A stretch of DNA of 6,833 bases from assembly GCA_002431945.1 (NCBI GenBank), contig DJET01000085.1:1-6833 (forward strand), in the 5' to 3' direction. The DNA comes from Ruminococcaceae bacterium UBA5891. GTDB lineage: Bacteria; Bacillota; Clostridia; Oscillospirales; Acutalibacteraceae. A program made the translations under genes and the position numbers. Shown in pieces: positions 4,776-6,833 of the stretch. Every line of letters begins with the position of its first letter. The stretch's first letter is position 1. The notes below the pieces were generated by a model. It made no database searches. It worked only from the letters and a program-made list of their open reading frames with translations, and was not told the origin of the DNA.

Positions 4776-6803
4776 ATGCTGACAGCTTCCACCGATATAC
4801 AGTTCCTAAAGGGCGTGGGTGAAAAGCGGGCAGAGCTTTTAAGAAAAAAGGGCATCGATACCGTCGGTGCCCTTTTGCGCTTTTATCCGCGCGCATATCT
4901 TGATTGGAAAAACACCACGCCAATATCCGAATGCCCGTTTGATACCGCAGTTTGCATTAAGGCAAAAATAATATCGCCCATAGAGCAGGCAAGAATAAGG
5001 CAGGGTATGACGCTCTTTAAATTCATAGCCGAGGACGAAAGCGGTCAAATGAGCGTTACGCTTTTTAACCAAAAATTTTTGGCGCAAAAGCTGCACACCG
5101 GCAGTACATACCTGTTTCACGGCAAATTGGGCGGCAGCTTTATAATGCGGCAAATGTCTTCACCCGATATAAGGGAAGAAAACTTTATGGGCATAGAGCC
5201 TATTTATATCGCTTCGGATAAAATGCCGTCCTCTGCGGTGCAAAGGCTTGTTAAAACGGCGCTTTCGTGCGGTATAACGCTTGAAGACGCGCTGCCGCCC
5301 GAAGTAGTTAAGCGCGCGGAGCTTTGCGATTACGCTGCGGCGGTTAACAATATACATTTTCCGCTTTCGCGCGAGGCACTGGAGCGCGCAAAAAAACGCC
5401 TTGTTTTTGAAGAGCTTTTTGTTTTGCAAACGGGGCTTTCGTTTTTAAAAAAGAGAAAACGCGGTATGGCAGGCTGCACCGTAAAAAGAAATTATTTAAA
5501 CGAGTTTGAAAAAATGCTGCCGTTCAGCCTTACAAACGCGCAAAGGCGCGTAATTAACGAATGCGTTGCCGATATGTCGTCCGGCAGACCTATGAACCGC
5601 CTTGTTCAGGGGGACGTGGGCAGCGGCAAAACCGCCGTTGCGGCGGCACTTTGCTATACTGCCGCAAAAAACGGCTTTCAGTCCGCACTTATGGCGCCTA
5701 CCGAAATACTTGCCGAACAGCATTATAAAACCGTTTGCGCCATAACCGAAAACACGGGAATTAGGTGTGCGCTGCTTACCGGCTCTGTTCCCAAAAAACA
5801 AAAGGAAGAAATTAAAAAAGCGCTTAAAAACGGTGAAATCGACCTTTTGGTAGGCACGCACGCGCTTTTAACCGAGGATACCGAATTTGACCGTTTGGGG
5901 CTTGTTATAACCGACGAACAGCACCGTTTCGGCGTTGCACAGCGCGGTAAGCTTTCGGCTAAGGGAAATAATCCGCATACGCTTGTAATGTCCGCTACGC
6001 CGATACCGCGAACCTTAGGGCTTATAATATACGGCGACCTTGATATAAGCGTTATAGACGAATACCCCCGCGGAAGACAGCAGATAGACACATTTTGCGT
6101 TAATTCGTCTTACAGACAGCGCGTGTATAATTATATTAAAGGCTTTTTAAATGAGGGAAGACAGGGTTATATCGTCTGCCCGCTTGTAGAGGAAAACGAA
6201 ACGCTTGACATAACCTCTGCCGAGGAATATTACGAAAAGCTTAAAAACGGCGAGTTTAAGGGATATAGCATAGGACTTTTGCACGGTAAAATGAAGCCGA
6301 AGGAAAAGGACGCGGTAATGCGCGCCTTTAAAGACGGCGAAATACAGCTGCTTGTTGCCACAACGGTTATCGAGGTCGGCATAGACGTGCCTAACGCCGT
6401 GGTAATGGTGATAGAAAACGCCGAGCGCTTCGGGCTTTCACAGCTGCATCAGCTTCGCGGAAGAATAGGGCGCGGCAGCTATAAGTCCTCTTGCATACTT
6501 ATATCGGACAGCCGCTCGGAAGATACCAAAAAACGGCTTAACGTTATAAAAAATAACCGCGACGGCTTTAAAATAGCCGACGAGGATCTAAAGCTGCGCG
6601 GACCGGGCGATTTTTTGGGCAGCCGTCAGCACGGACTGCCCGATATGAAAATAGCCGATATTTTCGCCGACAGGGAGATTTTGCACTCGGCAGGCAGGGA
6701 AGCGGAAAAAATGTTAGCCGAAGATCCTGCGCTTTCTCTGCCGGAGCATAGGCTGTTAAGAAAAGAAATAGCCGAGCTTTATAAAAAGCTTAACCAAAAT
6801 TAA
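4776..6803 (+). CDS. recG: ATP-dependent DNA helicase RecG
   Basis: 675 residues (E. coli 693, B. subtilis about 682), complete. RecG is a cytosolic SF2 double-stranded DNA translocase that remodels stalled replication forks and branch-migrates Holliday junctions. The N-terminal wedge/OB region (about 1-250) opens with the typical helix-hairpin-like FLKGVGEKRAELLRKKGI. The helicase core follows: Walker A GDVGSGKT (279-286, K285), the RecG-specific motif II DEQH (380-383) followed by RFGV, motif III SATPIPRT (406-413), and motif VI QLRGRIGRG (559-567). The C-terminal TRG region has LRGPGDFLGSRQHGLPD (607-623), needed for translocation in known RecG proteins. AGGAG (4764-4768) lies 7 nt before the ATG. 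The 17-nt gap to fakA implies co-transcription. The first codons carry a terminator-like hairpin (4846-4876). No terminator is visible in the 30 nt after the stop, so the unit may continue. Confidence 0.98.
   Translation: MLTASTDIQFLKGVGEKRAELLRKKGIDTVGALLRFYPRAYLDWKNTTPISECPFDTAVCIKAKIISPIEQARIRQGMTLFKFIAEDESGQMSVTLFNQKFLAQKLHTGSTYLFHGKLGGSFIMRQMSSPDIREENFMGIEPIYIASDKMPSSAVQRLVKTALSCGITLEDALPPEVVKRAELCDYAAAVNNIHFPLSREALERAKKRLVFEELFVLQTGLSFLKKRKRGMAGCTVKRNYLNEFEKMLPFSLTNAQRRVINECVADMSSGRPMNRLVQGDVGSGKTAVAAALCYTAAKNGFQSALMAPTEILAEQHYKTVCAITENTGIRCALLTGSVPKKQKEEIKKALKNGEIDLLVGTHALLTEDTEFDRLGLVITDEQHRFGVAQRGKLSAKGNNPHTLVMSATPIPRTLGLIIYGDLDISVIDEYPRGRQQIDTFCVNSSYRQRVYNYIKGFLNEGRQGYIVCPLVEENETLDITSAEEYYEKLKNGEFKGYSIGLLHGKMKPKEKDAVMRAFKDGEIQLLVATTVIEVGIDVPNAVVMVIENAERFGLSQLHQLRGRIGRGSYKSSCILISDSRSEDTKKRLNVIKNNRDGFKIADEDLKLRGPGDFLGSRQHGLPDMKIADIFADREILHSAGREAEKMLAEDPALSLPEHRLLRKEIAELYKKLNQN
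4846..4876 (+). other. Attenuator-like hairpin with T tract early in recG
   Basis: AAAAGGGCA (4846-4854) is perfectly complementary to TGCCCTTTT (4868-4876). The stem can extend inward by four more pairs (4855-4858 with 4864-4867, one G-T), leaving a 5-nt loop. An A run lies upstream and four Ts close the stem, then GCGC follows. It therefore resembles an intrinsic terminator with a short T tract, placed about 70 nt into the recG reading frame. When ribosomes follow RNA polymerase closely it would be masked; when translation lags it could pause or stop transcription. The structure is seen in the sequence; any function is inferred. Confidence 0.35.
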
Positions 6804-6810
6804 AACAATA

Positions 6811-6833
6811 TGTCATTCTGAGTGACGTTGCGA
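6811..6833. repeat. Probable start of a dispersed intergenic repeat (truncated by window end)
   Basis: Beginning 7 nt after the recG stop, TGTCATTCTGAG (6811-6822) continues as TGACGTTGCGA to the end of the window. I recall this core, usually followed by a GCGAAG..GAAGAATC-like half, as the left arm of small palindromic repeats scattered between genes in many bacterial genomes. Only the left part is visible, so neither the palindrome nor its copy number can be confirmed here. If real, it may act as the recG transcript end. Confidence 0.5.

Overview
The window is a compact stretch of bacterial housekeeping chromosome with all five genes on the + strand. It most likely comes from a Bacillota (Firmicutes) of class Clostridia, probably an anaerobic gut-type lineage near Oscillospirales/Ruminococcaceae. 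The grounds are the Firmicutes-typical order Asp23/Gls24 protein - FakA/YloV-type DAK protein - RecG, a YmdB-type phosphodiesterase, purine-rich Shine-Dalgarno sites, two TTG starts and frequent ATA (Ile) and AGG/AGA (Arg) codons at moderate GC. The class is an inference; the order and genus cannot be fixed from this sequence.

Layout: 1-46 holds the end of an upstream transcription unit, closed by a strong intrinsic terminator (16-46). 47-248 is non-coding and carries a second, weaker terminator-like hairpin (142-180) and then a good sigma-A promoter with an extended -10 element (190-217). The genes follow: ymdB (249-1028), a family-5 solute-binding lipoprotein (1047-2654), an Asp23/Gls24 protein (2706-3056), a FakA/YloV protein (3085-4758) and recG (4776-6803). 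The gaps are 18, 51, 28 and 17 nt with no convincing terminator between genes, so all five could be co-transcribed. The last 30 bases show no terminator and appear to begin a dispersed intergenic repeat that runs off the end.

How the genes fit together: asp23-fakA-recG is a known conserved neighbourhood linking a membrane/envelope-associated protein, exogenous fatty-acid phosphorylation and replication-fork repair; the linkage probably reflects shared expression rather than one pathway. The unusual parts are upstream. ymdB is detached from its frequent partner rny and has its own promoter. An orphan peptide/nickel-type binding lipoprotein, with no transporter subunits visible, is inserted between it and the conserved cluster. 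A near-consensus promoter inside the lipoprotein gene (2056-2084) could supply asp23-fakA-recG separately.

I found no evidence of a novel defence, mobile or biosynthetic system. The observations most worth checking are regulatory: the internal promoter, a perfect 20-bp palindrome inside ymdB, an attenuator-like hairpin early in recG, the alternative folds in front of the first promoter, and the terminal repeat.
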